Source: Acidobacteriota bacterium (GTDB lineage: Bacteria > Acidobacteriota > Terriglobia > Terriglobales > Acidobacteriaceae). Taken from it: DNA of 63,447 nt. The notes beneath the pieces were generated by a model. It searched no databases. It was not told the DNA's origin and saw nothing but the letters and a program-made list of their open reading frames with translations. Below are positions 1 to 10,193 of this stretch, piece after piece; the first letter of the stretch is position 1; each line of letters starts with the position of its first letter. The position numbers were made by a program, and so were the translations under genes. Location of the stretch: NCBI GenBank assembly GCA_003225075.1, contig QIAP01000040.1, forward strand, positions 1 to 63,447. Direction: 5' to 3'.

Positions 1-440
1 AACTCCTGCACGCTTTGTTCGCCATGTTTCGCTCTAATCAGTCCTATGACGGGTCCAAGCTCTGCCCCATCGAGCTTACTAACAAGTTGGCGGCTGTTGC
101 TTGAACGAAAAAAGAGAGAGGGTTCTCCGCACCTCTCCTAGAGAGAAAAAAATTGAATTTCAAGAGAGAATCTATAATCATCATTGCGAAGGCTCCTTCC
201 TCCCCAGGAGCCTTAGTCCTCAAACCAACACTATCGGGTCGATCGAGCCTTCGCTCTTATCCAATCAATCCTTGCGCTCTTTGCAAGGGTGGGGATTTCA
301 GCCGCGGACACCATGGGGGTTTGCTTCGTTAGCTGTACGCGTCTGTGTACGGCAGATGGTCCGCTAGAGCGTAATGGTAGCTTGCGGATGGAGGATGACT
401 CCCGAGTCGTCGGCGATCGGGAAGTTATGTGATTCTGTCC
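1..440. other. Intergenic region downstream of rpoD
   Basis: No convincing gene is seen here; short open frames on the plus strand have no family resemblance. The only structure noted is a 9-bp inverted repeat, AAGGCTCCT at 189-197 and AGGAGCCTT at 206-214, which could fold at the 3' end of the rpoD transcript but is not followed by a T-run on either strand. Confidence 0.5.
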
Positions 441-2135
441 CTAGTCCCGCACCCCATCCAAAAAAGCGCGCAGCTTGCGCGAACGCGATGGATGACGCAG
501 CTTGCGCAAAGCCTTGGCTTCGATTTGCCGGATGCGTTCGCGAGTCACCGCAAACGATTGGCCAACTTCCTCAAGCGTGTGTTCACTGCCATCTTCAAGC
601 CCAAAACGCATCTTGATGACTTTTTCTTCTCGTGGAGTCAGACTGCGCAACACCTGGGCCGTCTGATCCTTGAGGTTGACATTGATCACCGCCTCGGCCG
701 GCGACACTACGGCGCGATCCTCGATGAAGTCGCCCAGATGCGAGTCTTCCTCTTCCCCGATCGGCGTTTCCAGAGAGATGGGCTCCTGTGCAATCTTCAG
801 CACCTTGCGCACTTTGGCGACTGGAATGTCCATGCGCTTGGCAATTTCTTCCGACGTCGGCTCGCGCCCCAATTCCTGCACCAATTGCCGCGAAGTCCGG
901 ATCAGCTTGTTGATGGTTTCGATCATGTGCACCGGAATACGGATGGTGCGCGCTTGGTCGGCAATGGCCCGCGTAATAGCCTGGCGAATCCACCACGTCG
1001 CATAGGTGGAGAACTTGTACCCGCGGCGGTACTCGAACTTATCCACGGCTTTCATCAATCCGATGTTGCCCTCCTGGATCAAATCCAGGAACTGCAAGCC
1101 TCGATTGGTGTACTTCTTGGCAATGGAAACAACCAGTCGGAGGTTTGCCTCGATCAGTTCACGCTTGGCGTACTCCGCATCCATGTCGCCCTGGATGATC
1201 TCGCGCTGCGTGCGCTTGAGCTCCTGGAACGACACTCCAGCTTCAGTCTCCAACTTTTCCAGATCACTGCGCAGTTGGCGGGCCTGGCGGCGGTATTCTT
1301 TGCGCTGGTCCTCACTGCGAGTTGCATCGGCTTTTTTTTCAAGATTCTGCGCGTGACGGTCCATCGAACGCATTCCGTCAACTGTACGGTTCACTCGTTC
1401 GATCAGCCGCTTGCGCTCCGTATTGGTGAATCCCAGTGTGCGCACCGCCAGCGACACGCGCACGATGGAGCGCGCGAATGCCAGCCGATAACGGCGATAA
1501 TCTTTCGGACGCTTTTTCTGTGAGACGGTGGCAAATTTCTCCGCCACCTGGTTGGCTTTCTTATACAGCCTGGCCAACTCATCGATTTTTCCCGTGAACT
1601 CGTTGAGACGGTTCTCCAGAATCTCATCGGTGAGCTCTTCCTCATCAAAGGTAACTACTTCCTTGATGGATCGCACACCCTTCTTGAGATCCTCGCCCAT
1701 CGCCAGCAACTCACGGATGACGATCGGTGATCGGGATAGCGCCTTGAGCACGCGAAGCTGCCCGCGCTCGATGCGTTTGGCAATCTCCACCTCACCCTCG
1801 CGGGTGAGCAACGGCACAGTCCCCATCTCCCTCAGATACATTCGGACGGGGTCGTTGGTTTTTTCCAGGGCGCCGGGGGTGAGATCCAGCTCGACGTCTT
1901 CGGAGCCTTCTTCTACTTCTTCGAATTTTTTATCGAGCGCGGAGGAAGGTAGCTTCGGTCCCTCCAGCACATCGATGCCTTGCGTACCAATCGTAGTCAG
2001 CAGATCATCCAGGTCTTCGGGAGAGTGCACATCGTGCGGGATAAGGTCATTGACCTCACTATAAGTGAGATATCCCTTCTCCTTGCCTGCATCAATCAGC
2101 TTTTTAATGTCGTCGTACTTGTCTTCTAGAGCCAA
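441..2135 (-). CDS. rpoD: RNA polymerase primary sigma factor (RpoD/sigma-70)
   Basis: Housekeeping sigma factor that directs RNA polymerase to -35/-10 promoters. The protein shows the region 1.1 acidic N-terminus, region 1.2 ([11 protein letters not shown]), a long charged non-conserved segment, region 2 ([20 protein letters not shown], then [17 protein letters not shown]), region 3 and region 4 with the helix-turn-helix ([20 protein letters not shown]) near the C-terminus. The frame is open to 2177 but holds no ATG. I favour the TTG at 2135 (product begins MALEDKYDD), which has GAGGA just upstream and matches the usual N-terminus of acidobacterial homologues as I recall it; TTG codons at 2153 and 2177 are alternatives. 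It lies downstream of dnaG on the same strand with a 226-bp gap, so it may also have its own promoter. Confidence 0.96.
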   Translation of the reverse strand: MALEDKYDDIKKLIDAGKEKGYLTYSEVNDLIPHDVHSPEDLDDLLTTIGTQGIDVLEGPKLPSSALDKKFEEVEEGSEDVELDLTPGALEKTNDPVRMYLREMGTVPLLTREGEVEIAKRIERGQLRVLKALSRSPIVIRELLAMGEDLKKGVRSIKEVVTFDEEELTDEILENRLNEFTGKIDELARLYKKANQVAEKFATVSQKKRPKDYRRYRLAFARSIVRVSLAVRTLGFTNTERKRLIERVNRTVDGMRSMDRHAQNLEKKADATRSEDQRKEYRRQARQLRSDLEKLETEAGVSFQELKRTQREIIQGDMDAEYAKRELIEANLRLVVSIAKKYTNRGLQFLDLIQEGNIGLMKAVDKFEYRRGYKFSTYATWWIRQAITRAIADQARTIRIPVHMIETINKLIRTSRQLVQELGREPTSEEIAKRMDIPVAKVRKVLKIAQEPISLETPIGEEEDSHLGDFIEDRAVVSPAEAVINVNLKDQTAQVLRSLTPREEKVIKMRFGLEDGSEHTLEEVGQSFAVTRERIRQIEAKALRKLRHPSRSRKLRAFLDGVRD

Positions 2136-2361
2136 GGATTCCTCGATAACAAGATCGTCCCTACAGAAGGACGGCAAACTTAGTCAGGGTGGGAACTTTG
2201 AGGTGCGGAGTTGCGAGTCGGCACAAACCCAAAAAGTATAGCATGGAAGCTAGTGCCCTGCATACCGAGTTGCCTGCCGCCCACGGTCCCGAATCCCACG
2301 CAACATGCCACCCATCCCACACAACACTAATAACTTAGATGACATTCCGCCCGGTTTTGTT

Positions 2362-4320
2362 TCAAGATACTTCGCCGTGAGGCTGGGTGGGGCCGCTCTC
2401 TTCGACAAGCCCTGGATCCATCAACGCCCGCTTGATTCTGATTTTCTCGGTCAGCAAGGCCTGTAGTTTTGCCGCATCTTTGCCACGCGTCGCCTGCAAC
2501 TCGCGCTGTACCTGCTCAAGTTTGCGGCGTAAGCCGATGCGTCGCAGAGCTCGAACGGCACCGTCCAGTCGCTCGGCTGTTTGTTCTTCCTCCTCCTTCA
2601 TCAGAATTGAAGCCAGCAGCCGCCGATCCGGGTCGGAAAGCGGTATCTCCAACACATCGGCAATATTGGAGCCGGAGTGCAGCAGCGCTTCCACCAGAGG
2701 CTCGGTCGCCAAACCTTCATGCAGACGTTCATTTTGAAGCACGAATCGTGCCTGGCGGGCAGGATCGAACTGTTCTTCGGCGCCATCACGGGCAGACAAA
2801 TGGGTCTCCGCGGTTTGCATTTCGGTCGCGGAGGTGAGCGCCCGAATAAGAATTCGTTCAGCGTCGGTTGCCTGCACCTCCACGGGAGCCTTCAGGGCTG
2901 CTGATGACCGATTTGCGACGGCATGCTTCAACTCTTGTCGCAGCACGGCTGAATCAATGCCCAGCTTCTGCGCTATCTCCTGGGAAAGTTCGTCGCGCAC
3001 GATCCGGCTGGGCACGCGCTGAATATGCGGCAGGAGATAGTTGACCGCTTTGACCTTTGCTTCGGCGCTGCGGACGGGGAATTGGATGCGGGCACGCTCG
3101 ATCAGGTAGTCAAAGTATCGTTGCGAGTTTTTGAGGGCGCCCGCATATGCGTCTTTACCCTTACGCCGGATGTACAAGTCAGGATCAAACCCGGCTTCGA
3201 GGGTGAGCACCTTGATCTGAAATTCTTCTTCGACCAGCAGCCCAAGGGTGCGTTCGGTGGCCTTTGCTCCCGCCGCGTCAGGATCGAAGTTGACCACCAC
3301 ATTCTTGCTGAAACGACCGAGCAGCCTGGCCTGCGGCTCGGTAAACGCGGTTCCGGAACTAGCGACCACATTGTGAAACCCAGCGGCCGAAACTGAAATG
3401 CAATCCATCTGGCCTTCGACCACGATGGCATAGTCCAGTTTGCGAATGGCTTCTTTGGCCTGCTCAAAATTGAACAAAACCCTCGACTTGGAATAGATGG
3501 GGGTCTCGGGCGAATTCAGATATTTGGGACCGGCTTTTTCGTCGGTGGACAAAGTGCGACCAGTGAAAGCGATTACCCGTCCGGCCTCATTTGCGATGGG
3601 AAAGATCACCCGGTTGCGGAACTTGGAGTACATTACCGCCGCGGAGACCGGTGTGGCCTTGGTACTCTCAGGTCGCTCAGAATTATCAGGCTGTTTGGGA
3701 ATGTTCTTTTGCTGAGGGCGGACGGCTGAGGGCTGACGGCTATCCTCCTGCTTCCATGAAAGCAGTCCGCTTTCCTTGAGAATGTCGTCGCCGAATTCCG
3801 CGCGCAACCGGTCGCGCAAGACGAAGCCCGAGTCGGGGGCGTAACCAATGCGGAAGCGCGCAATGGTTTCCTCGTCTAACCCGCGTCCAGCAAGGTATTC
3901 GCGGGCGCGCGCGCCTTCCGGTCGCTTTAATTGTTCCTGAAAGAAAGCGCAGGCGCGCTCGTGAATTTCGAGCAACGCCGTGCGCTGCTTCGCCTGCTGA
4001 GCTTCAGCAGGACTGCTGAAGTTGACCTTAGGCAGCGCAACGCCCAACTTCTGCGCGACGGCTCTTACCGCCTCCGGAAAAGTAATATTCTCGATCTTCT
4101 GGACGAAGCTGAACACATCTCCGGAAGCTCCACAACCGAAACAGTGATAGAACTGGCGTGAAGCATGCACTGAAAACGACGGCGTCGTCTCGCTGTGAAA
4201 TGGACACAGCCCGGAATAGTTCTGAGCTCCAGCCTTCTTCAGCTTGACGTAGTCTCCGACGATGCGGACGATGTCCGCCTGCTGCTTGAGGGTGTCTTTG
4301 AAGTCAGAGGACTGGGTCAT
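2362..4320 (-). CDS. dnaG: DNA primase DnaG
   Basis: Synthesises RNA primers for replication. Domains in order: an N-terminal CHC2 zinc finger (C39, H42, C60, C63), the RNA polymerase catalytic core, a Toprim fold around residues 295-380 (VVEGQMD and VNFDPDAAG supply the acidic metal ligands) and a C-terminal DnaB-interacting region. At 652 aa it is slightly long. About 40 low-complexity residues sit near residues 195-235, between the zinc/RNAP-basic region and the core motif FRNRVIFP; part of this insert is encoded by a four-unit 7-bp repeat (see 3712-3739). The ATG start is unambiguous. Gene order mutS2-dnaG-rpoD recalls the macromolecular synthesis operon without rpsU. Confidence 0.96.
   Translation of the reverse strand: MTQSSDFKDTLKQQADIVRIVGDYVKLKKAGAQNYSGLCPFHSETTPSFSVHASRQFYHCFGCGASGDVFSFVQKIENITFPEAVRAVAQKLGVALPKVNFSSPAEAQQAKQRTALLEIHERACAFFQEQLKRPEGARAREYLAGRGLDEETIARFRIGYAPDSGFVLRDRLRAEFGDDILKESGLLSWKQEDSRQPSAVRPQQKNIPKQPDNSERPESTKATPVSAAVMYSKFRNRVIFPIANEAGRVIAFTGRTLSTDEKAGPKYLNSPETPIYSKSRVLFNFEQAKEAIRKLDYAIVVEGQMDCISVSAAGFHNVVASSGTAFTEPQARLLGRFSKNVVVNFDPDAAGAKATERTLGLLVEEEFQIKVLTLEAGFDPDLYIRRKGKDAYAGALKNSQRYFDYLIERARIQFPVRSAEAKVKAVNYLLPHIQRVPSRIVRDELSQEIAQKLGIDSAVLRQELKHAVANRSSAALKAPVEVQATDAERILIRALTSATEMQTAETHLSARDGAEEQFDPARQARFVLQNERLHEGLATEPLVEALLHSGSNIADVLEIPLSDPDRRLLASILMKEEEEQTAERLDGAVRALRRIGLRRKLEQVQRELQATRGKDAAKLQALLTEKIRIKRALMDPGLVEESGPTQPHGEVS
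3712..3739. repeat. Four 7-bp repeat units inside dnaG
   Basis: Plus-strand units CTGAGGG, CGGACGG, CTGAGGG, CTGACGG run head to tail. They encode (minus strand) the RQPSAVRPQ part of a low-complexity linker in primase. Short-period degenerate repeats of this sort are more usual between genes. Confidence 0.7.
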
Positions 4321-4500
4321 GTAAGTAGCAATTCAAAACGGAAAACATACAAAGGTTCCATTGGAAGGGCCTCATAAGCAAGAGGTCTTTGTCCGAGGAC
4401 TCTTGGAATTGCTGTTGGAATTAAAACTTACCTGTGGATGAGTGTGCAAAACAAGATCAAAACTTCTGCTTATCGAGAGCTCTTGACTCCAGAGCTTGAT

Positions 4501-6939
4501 TCACACTCTCAACTCCACCACCGTCGCCCCGGCCCCGCCTTCATTCTGGGGCGGCTCCGAGACCGATTCTACATGCGGATGCTTCTGCAAGTATTGGCGC
4601 AAGGCCTTGCGCAGGATGCCCATGCCGCTGCCATGCACCACGCGCACGCGCGGTAATCCGGCAAGGAAGGCGCGGTCCACAAACTTTTCGACTTCGCGGG
4701 TGGCGTCGTCTACAGTGCGCCCGATCACGTTGATTTCGGACGGCACGTTCCGGTCTTCACTCTCCAGCGAAACGGAGATGCCGCGCGCTCGCGCAGCTTT
4801 TACCGGGAACGCTGCCGCGCGCACCAGCACCTCGGCAATGTCATCGCGCGCGATCTTCATTTTCATGGCGCCGATTTCCACATCGAAGTGATTGTCGTCG
4901 ATGCGCCGCGCCACCAGCGCCGGGCGTCCTAGAGATTTCAATTTGACCGTGTCTCCTTCAGACACGTGCTTGACCAGTTGCGGCTGGGCGTGAGGATCGC
5001 CCTGATCGGCGCCAGTGGAATGCGCGACGATAGTGGAATCGAACTGCTCGCGGAATTCGCGCCGAAGTTTGGCAATGCGCCGTTCAGAGTCCTTGGAAAG
5101 TTTCTGTGCCGCCGCGCGGTCCTGAATCGCGGTGACGGCTTCTCGCGCGTGATATTCGAAGTCGCGCAATAGACTTTCCAGTTTTTTCTCCATTTCTTTA
5201 ATTTTTGCCTGCTGTTCTTTTTTGCCCTCGGTGGCAAGGCGAGCCTTCTCGCGTTCCAGTTCTTGCTCGCGAGTCCGCAGTGTGAAGCGTTCGGCTTCGG
5301 CTGCATGCAATTCGGAATGCAGGCGGTCGAGAAACCGGGCGACACCCTGCGTCTGTGTGCCCAGCCGTGAGCGGGCAGATTCGATAATCTGCGGATTCAA
5401 TCCCAGCCGCTGCGCGATGTTAATTCCCGCGGACGCGCCGGGGACGCCAATCTTGAGCTCATAGGTGGGCTGCAAAGTGGCCTCGTCGAAGCCAACCGCG
5501 GCGTTCACTACTCCTGCGGTGTTGGCGCCATAAATTTTCAGAGAGGTGTGGTGCGTAGAAATCACCAGCATGCAACCGATTCTCCGAAAGTGATCGGCGA
5601 TGGCGACGGCCAGAGCCGCACCTTCCTCAGGATCGGTCGCGGAGCCTAGCTCGTCGAGCAATACCAGAGACTGTGGTGTGGCGGTGCGCGAAATGAAATC
5701 AATGTTGGTGATGTGCGCAGAGAATGTCGAAAGATTCTGCTCGATGGATTGGTAATCGCCGATGTCCGCGAGAACGGAATCGAACACCGGTAATTCAGCG
5801 CGGTCCGCGGGGACGGGAATTCCCGCCTGCGCCATGAGCGCGAGCAGACCAAGCGTCTTAAGGGCGACAGTCTTGCCGCCGGTGTTTGGGCCCGTGATGA
5901 TCAGTTGCCGGCGCTCGCCCTCGAGTTCGATGCTGACGGGGACAACGCGTCCGCCCTTCGCTCTCAGATTTCTTTCAAGCAACGGATGGCGCGCATTATG
6001 AAGAACAAGTCGAGCTCCGCTCGGTTCTACTAGAACGGCCGCCACACAGTTGTATTTCTCGGCGAAGCGTGCTTTGGAAAACTGCAATTCCAGTTCTGCA
6101 AGCGTCTGATTGGCGGCAAGGATGGCATCGCTGCTCTGCCCGATGCGCCGCGTCATTTCCAGCAGGATGCGATGGATCTCCGCGAGTTCTTCATCGAGCA
6201 TCCGTACCAGTTCGTTGTTTTGCTCGATGGTTTCAAGAGGTTCGACAAATACAGTCTGTCCGCTCGAACTGGCGCCGTGCACCACGCCCTGTACACGCCG
6301 TTTCTGTTCCACCTTGACCGGAATTACAAAGCGCTCGCCGCGGATGGTAACCAGATCATCTTGCACCGCGCCGCCTTCGGCAAGTTTTCGGAGGTAGCCG
6401 CGGAGCGAGTCCTGGATAAGGCGCTTCTGCTTTTCCATGTCGCGACGGATTCTTGCCAGTTCCGGAGAGGCGCGGTCGTCCAATGTGCCATCCGGCAGAA
6501 TCTTGTTGCGGAAGGCGCGGAGGAAATCAGTAAAGTCCATAATCGCGGTGGACAGCACAGCCACCGCATTCCATTCCCCTTTCATGGCCGCAGGAGGATG
6601 CAAAGCGATCTCGCGCCACTCCGCAGCTCGATCCACGACCAGCACGATGTCGCGAATCTCAGTTGTCTCCAGGGCCGCGCCTTCTATGCGGGACTTTTCA
6701 ATAAGAGTCGCAATCTGCAGCAATCCTGAAAAATCAAATCTACCGCCCGCCCGGCGGAATTCCCGAATCTCGTCGGTGAGTCGCTGCTGGTTTTCGATCC
6801 AATTGCTATCGGACGACGGGGCAAGAGCCGAGACGCGATCATGGCCGAGAGGAGAAGATGAATAGCCACGCAATAGCTCGCGCAGGGATTCAAATTCCAG
6901 AACCGGGGCACTGTTGTGGATGAGGGGCGGGGGCAACAT
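4501..6939 (-). CDS. mutS2: MutS2 family endonuclease/ATPase
   Basis: MutS2 proteins are MutS-like ATPases without the mismatch-recognition domain; known roles are suppression of recombination and ribosome-collision rescue. Seen here: a lever/clamp region, Walker A GPNTGGKT (about residue 350 from the chosen start), the IEQNLSTFSAH motif, Walker B LVLLDELGSATDP, a long charged coiled coil and a C-terminal Smr nuclease domain (VHGSGMGILRKAL, with the HGxG motif). About 812 aa, normal for the family. The frame extends to a TTG at 6984; the ATG at 6939 (MLPPPLIHN) is preferred because family similarity starts soon after, though no clear Shine-Dalgarno is visible for either. It precedes dnaG by 180 bp. 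Confidence 0.94.
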   Translation of the reverse strand: MLPPPLIHNSAPVLEFESLRELLRGYSSSPLGHDRVSALAPSSDSNWIENQQRLTDEIREFRRAGGRFDFSGLLQIATLIEKSRIEGAALETTEIRDIVLVVDRAAEWREIALHPPAAMKGEWNAVAVLSTAIMDFTDFLRAFRNKILPDGTLDDRASPELARIRRDMEKQKRLIQDSLRGYLRKLAEGGAVQDDLVTIRGERFVIPVKVEQKRRVQGVVHGASSSGQTVFVEPLETIEQNNELVRMLDEELAEIHRILLEMTRRIGQSSDAILAANQTLAELELQFSKARFAEKYNCVAAVLVEPSGARLVLHNARHPLLERNLRAKGGRVVPVSIELEGERRQLIITGPNTGGKTVALKTLGLLALMAQAGIPVPADRAELPVFDSVLADIGDYQSIEQNLSTFSAHITNIDFISRTATPQSLVLLDELGSATDPEEGAALAVAIADHFRRIGCMLVISTHHTSLKIYGANTAGVVNAAVGFDEATLQPTYELKIGVPGASAGINIAQRLGLNPQIIESARSRLGTQTQGVARFLDRLHSELHAAEAERFTLRTREQELEREKARLATEGKKEQQAKIKEMEKKLESLLRDFEYHAREAVTAIQDRAAAQKLSKDSERRIAKLRREFREQFDSTIVAHSTGADQGDPHAQPQLVKHVSEGDTVKLKSLGRPALVARRIDDNHFDVEIGAMKMKIARDDIAEVLVRAAAFPVKAARARGISVSLESEDRNVPSEINVIGRTVDDATREVEKFVDRAFLAGLPRVRVVHGSGMGILRKALRQYLQKHPHVESVSEPPQNEGGAGATVVELRV

Positions 6940-7073
6940 CGAAAATAATGTTACACCGCCGACCCAGGGGCGGTTTAGGGACAAGACGGTGGCGTCTGAT
7001 CATCTGAAGGCAACTGAGAAAGGGCTGCCAGGTAGCCGAAATCCGACGCTACCAAATCACGAATCGATATGCT

Positions 7074-8834
7074 TTAGCCTGGCGCCGCACCCAAAGCCAC
7101 AGCCGGTTTCTGAACCACTGGTAAGCGCAGCACGAAAACCGCACCGCCCTCGGGCCGGTTGTAACAGGTAACCTGGCCTTGATGGTCTTGTACTACGCCG
7201 TAAGTTGCGCTGAGGCCTAGCCCTGTTCCTTTGCCAATCGGCTTAGTGGTATAGAAGGGATCGAACACTCGCTGCGGATCTCGAATACCCGGGCCGGTAT
7301 CGGAAAATCGCGCCACCAATTCATTTTCCTCGCGCCCAAGTGTGATCTCCAATCGACCACCTCCCACCTCTTCAAGCGCGTCGATGGCATTCTCAATAAT
7401 TTGCAGGGCGACTTGGAAGAGTTGGTTGACATCACCCCAGATACGCGGGAGGTTGGGTTCAATTTTGATATCGATGGTGATTTTCTTACTCTCCGCTTGC
7501 AAAGCTTCCATCTTGCGGGCGCGCTGCAGCAGCGAGCCAAGGTCAACCAGGGATTTTTCGGCTGGCGCTTGCCGCGCAAAACTGAGCAGGTCAGAAACCA
7601 GATCACGAGTGCGGCGGGCCTGTTGTCCGATTTTGCGCGCCATCGAAAGCTGATCGGTGTCCAGCGAAACGTTCGACGTCAGGAGCTCGGAATATCCCAG
7701 AATGGCAGCGAGGGGATTGTTGATCTCGTGCGCCGCGCCGGCCACTAACTGACCCAATGATGCGAGTTTCTCTCTTTGCACAAGCTGGCTTTGCAACCGC
7801 TCCAGGTTTTCATAACTGCGTTGCGACTCTTGCAACAAACGGATTAGCTCTCGATCCAGCCGGTATTGCTTGATGAACACGAAGAATCCCAGGGCAAGCA
7901 TTGCTGCTAGAGTTACCAGAAGACGAAATTGCCTCAGTTGTGGAGGCGCGGTGTCGAAGAACAGAGCCCAAAATCCCATGCCCGGCAAGGATAGAATTGC
8001 CAGCATAGCCAGCCGCGGGGCCAATCCGATCCATCGCCCGGGCGTGGCCTTGACCGGATCACACTCAGGCCGCAAACGCAGCGCTAACAGCCCAGCCCAA
8101 CAGTACCAGCATACGCACGCAATGAACGGCACATCGTACAAACTCCCGGTGTAGTACTGGTTCTTTGCAATCGACGCATTTATGGCTTCGGATGCCAAGG
8201 TATACAGCGCGGCGGCAATAAATAAGTTGCGATAAATTCTTCGCCATGCCCCGCTGGCGCTGGCCAGAGCTAAACCGAGAGATAACAGCAATAGACAATT
8301 TTCCACCAAATAAAGCCGATCCCAACTGCGGCTGTACACCGGCAAGTTCAGCAAGACGTACTCGTCGGGGAACACGATGAACATGTATAGAAAAACCCAC
8401 CATAGCAACAGCATCAGGAAGTTCAACGTACTGAAGTAGAGCTTCTTCTCTTCTGAAGGATGATGGGGACGAATCGCAATGGCAGCCATGAATGGGACAA
8501 TATGGATGAAAAGGACGATGTCGCCGACGAAGGGAGCCGGTATCGGCCGCCGGAGAACAACTTCGATCCAGGTCCAACCGGCCTGATTCAAGAACCAAAG
8601 AACAAACCCGGCGCTAATCAGAGCCCAGAAAGCACGCGTCTGCCCCTGCGTTTGCCAAGCGTTTAGCAACATGATGCCGGTGGCAAACCCCAGCAGGAGC
8701 AGAGCAGTCACATCTCCCAAAACAGTGAGCCCGAAACCCGAGCGCATCATAATCGAGAGTGCGGCCAGCAACAGGAGGAGACCGATGCTACAGCCGACCC
8801 ACCAGTTACGCCACAGGGAAATTTCTCCAGACAT
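7074..8834 (-). CDS. Membrane-bound sensor histidine kinase
   Basis: Two-component sensor. The N-terminal half has about ten hydrophobic segments (an integral membrane sensor of unrecognised type, residues about 10-320), followed by a short coiled linker, a HisKA dimerisation domain with H-box AAHEINNPLAAI, and a HATPase_c domain (N-box NAIDAL, G1 DTGPGI, G2 GKGTGLGL). The start at the ATG 8834 is chosen because AAGG lies about 7 nt upstream; the longer frame to 8894 would begin with TTG. No response regulator gene is adjacent, so it is an orphan kinase here. Its signal cannot be deduced. Confidence 0.9.
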   Translation of the reverse strand: MSGEISLWRNWWVGCSIGLLLLLAALSIMMRSGFGLTVLGDVTALLLLGFATGIMLLNAWQTQGQTRAFWALISAGFVLWFLNQAGWTWIEVVLRRPIPAPFVGDIVLFIHIVPFMAAIAIRPHHPSEEKKLYFSTLNFLMLLLWWVFLYMFIVFPDEYVLLNLPVYSRSWDRLYLVENCLLLLSLGLALASASGAWRRIYRNLFIAAALYTLASEAINASIAKNQYYTGSLYDVPFIACVCWYCWAGLLALRLRPECDPVKATPGRWIGLAPRLAMLAILSLPGMGFWALFFDTAPPQLRQFRLLVTLAAMLALGFFVFIKQYRLDRELIRLLQESQRSYENLERLQSQLVQREKLASLGQLVAGAAHEINNPLAAILGYSELLTSNVSLDTDQLSMARKIGQQARRTRDLVSDLLSFARQAPAEKSLVDLGSLLQRARKMEALQAESKKITIDIKIEPNLPRIWGDVNQLFQVALQIIENAIDALEEVGGGRLEITLGREENELVARFSDTGPGIRDPQRVFDPFYTTKPIGKGTGLGLSATYGVVQDHQGQVTCYNRPEGGAVFVLRLPVVQKPAVALGAAPG

Positions 8835-9078
8835 AGTTTGCCTTAGGCAAATTTTAGTCGCCCTGAGGGACTGCCTGAAGGTAAACAGGGACAAACGGTA
8901 TTACTTCAGTACCCTCCTGGCTGGGTACTGACCGTGCAGGATTCCCTGCGGCACCACTGCGCTTGTGCTAGTCGAGGGTTATCACAGGTGCTGAACTGCA
9001 CGCTGCTGACCGCGCAGGAATGCCTGTCAGACGGAGACCAACCCATCGCGGAGTGTCCCTGTCTGCTAGAATCGGCCC
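8835..9078. other. Divergent promoter region, histidine kinase / hemB
   Basis: The 244-bp gap between divergent genes contains an 8-bp inverted repeat CAGTACCC (8907-8914) / GGGTACTG (8923-8930) with an 8-nt loop and no T-run. It could be a leader hairpin or a protein-binding site. Nothing else was recognised. Confidence 0.4.
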
Positions 9079-10104
9079 ATGGCGTTCCCACTCACACGCC
9101 TGCGCAGACTTCGCCGTACCGAGCCGTTGCGATCGCTGGTGCGTGAAACCCGCTTAACCCCGGAGTCGCTGGTGTATCCCATGTTCGTTTGCCCGGGGAA
9201 AGCGACGCGCAAAGCAGTCCGCTCCATGCCGGGTGTCTTCAATCTTTCCGTGGATGAAGCAGTTAAAGAGGCCCGTGAGGCTCACTCGGCGGGTGTGTCC
9301 TCGGTCATTCTATTTGGTCTCCCGGAAAACAAAGATGAAGTCGCCAGCGGCGCATGGGCCGAGGACGGAATCGTGCAGCGGGCGACTCGCGCTCTTAAGC
9401 GTGAACTCCCCGATTTAATTGTGATGGGCGATGTCTGTCTTTGCGAATACATGTCACACGGGCATTGTGGTGTTGTCCGCGCGACTCCCCAATCGTTAGG
9501 CGCTGCCGTAGCCGCTCCCCGGACGACTACGACCGATTTTGAAATCGTGAATGACGCCACACTGGAACTGCTAGCTCGAACCTCTGTTTCCCTGGCCCGC
9601 GCCGGAGTGGACGTCATCGCTCCGTCCGACATGATGGACGGGCGAGTAGCGGCTATCCGCAAGGCTTTGGACGAAGCCGGTTTCATCAATACGCCCATCC
9701 TTTCTTACGCGGCCAAGTTCGCCTCTGGCTTCTACGGTCCTTTTCGCGAGGCTGCCGATTCGTCGCCCCAGTTTGGTGATCGTCGCTCCTATCAGATGGA
9801 CCCGGCAAACATTCGCGAAGCGATGCGCGAGATTGAACTCGATCTGGAGGAAGGCGCAGACATGATCATGATCAAGCCGGCGATGCCGTACCTCGACGTC
9901 ATCGCGGCCGCGCGCGAAAGATTCGATGTTCCACTTGCCGCCTATCAAGTCTCGGGCGAATATGCCATGATCGAGGCTGCCGCGCACAATAATTGGATCG
10001 ATCGTGACCGCGTGATGATGGAATCGCTGCTTTCGATCCGCCGCGCCGGAGCAAGTATCATTCTCACCTATTTCGCGAAAGATGCGGCGAGGCTGCTGGC
10101 ATAA
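9079..10104 (+). CDS. hemB: Delta-aminolevulinic acid dehydratase (porphobilinogen synthase)
   Basis: Condenses two 5-aminolevulinate molecules to porphobilinogen in haem and corrin synthesis. The catalytic lysines are K213 (in [15 protein letters not shown]) and the Schiff-base K266 (in [12 protein letters not shown]). The metal site is cysteine-rich (C120, C122, C130 in [13 protein letters not shown]), which predicts the zinc-dependent class rather than the Mg-only class. At 341 aa it is close to the usual family length, and it starts at an ATG. It is followed 89 bp later by lipB on the same strand. Confidence 0.97.
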   Translation: MAFPLTRLRRLRRTEPLRSLVRETRLTPESLVYPMFVCPGKATRKAVRSMPGVFNLSVDEAVKEAREAHSAGVSSVILFGLPENKDEVASGAWAEDGIVQRATRALKRELPDLIVMGDVCLCEYMSHGHCGVVRATPQSLGAAVAAPRTTTTDFEIVNDATLELLARTSVSLARAGVDVIAPSDMMDGRVAAIRKALDEAGFINTPILSYAAKFASGFYGPFREAADSSPQFGDRRSYQMDPANIREAMREIELDLEEGADMIMIKPAMPYLDVIAAARERFDVPLAAYQVSGEYAMIEAAAHNNWIDRDRVMMESLLSIRRAGASIILTYFAKDAARLLA

Positions 10105-10193
10105 GATCTTTTCGCATTCTCGATCACTTAGCACTTCTTCCCGAATCTTCTGACCTTGCCATAGAATGATTGTTTGTAGTTGCCGGGGGCAAT

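Noticed and set aside
189-214. Hairpin as an rpoD terminator
   Set aside because: The 9-bp stem is real, but no T-run follows on the minus strand, and it lies more than 220 bp beyond the stop codon.
429-1523. Long plus-strand ORF (364 codons) opposite rpoD
   Set aside because: It is the antisense shadow of rpoD; composition is His/Leu/Arg-rich without any family motif, whereas the minus-strand frame is unmistakably sigma-70.
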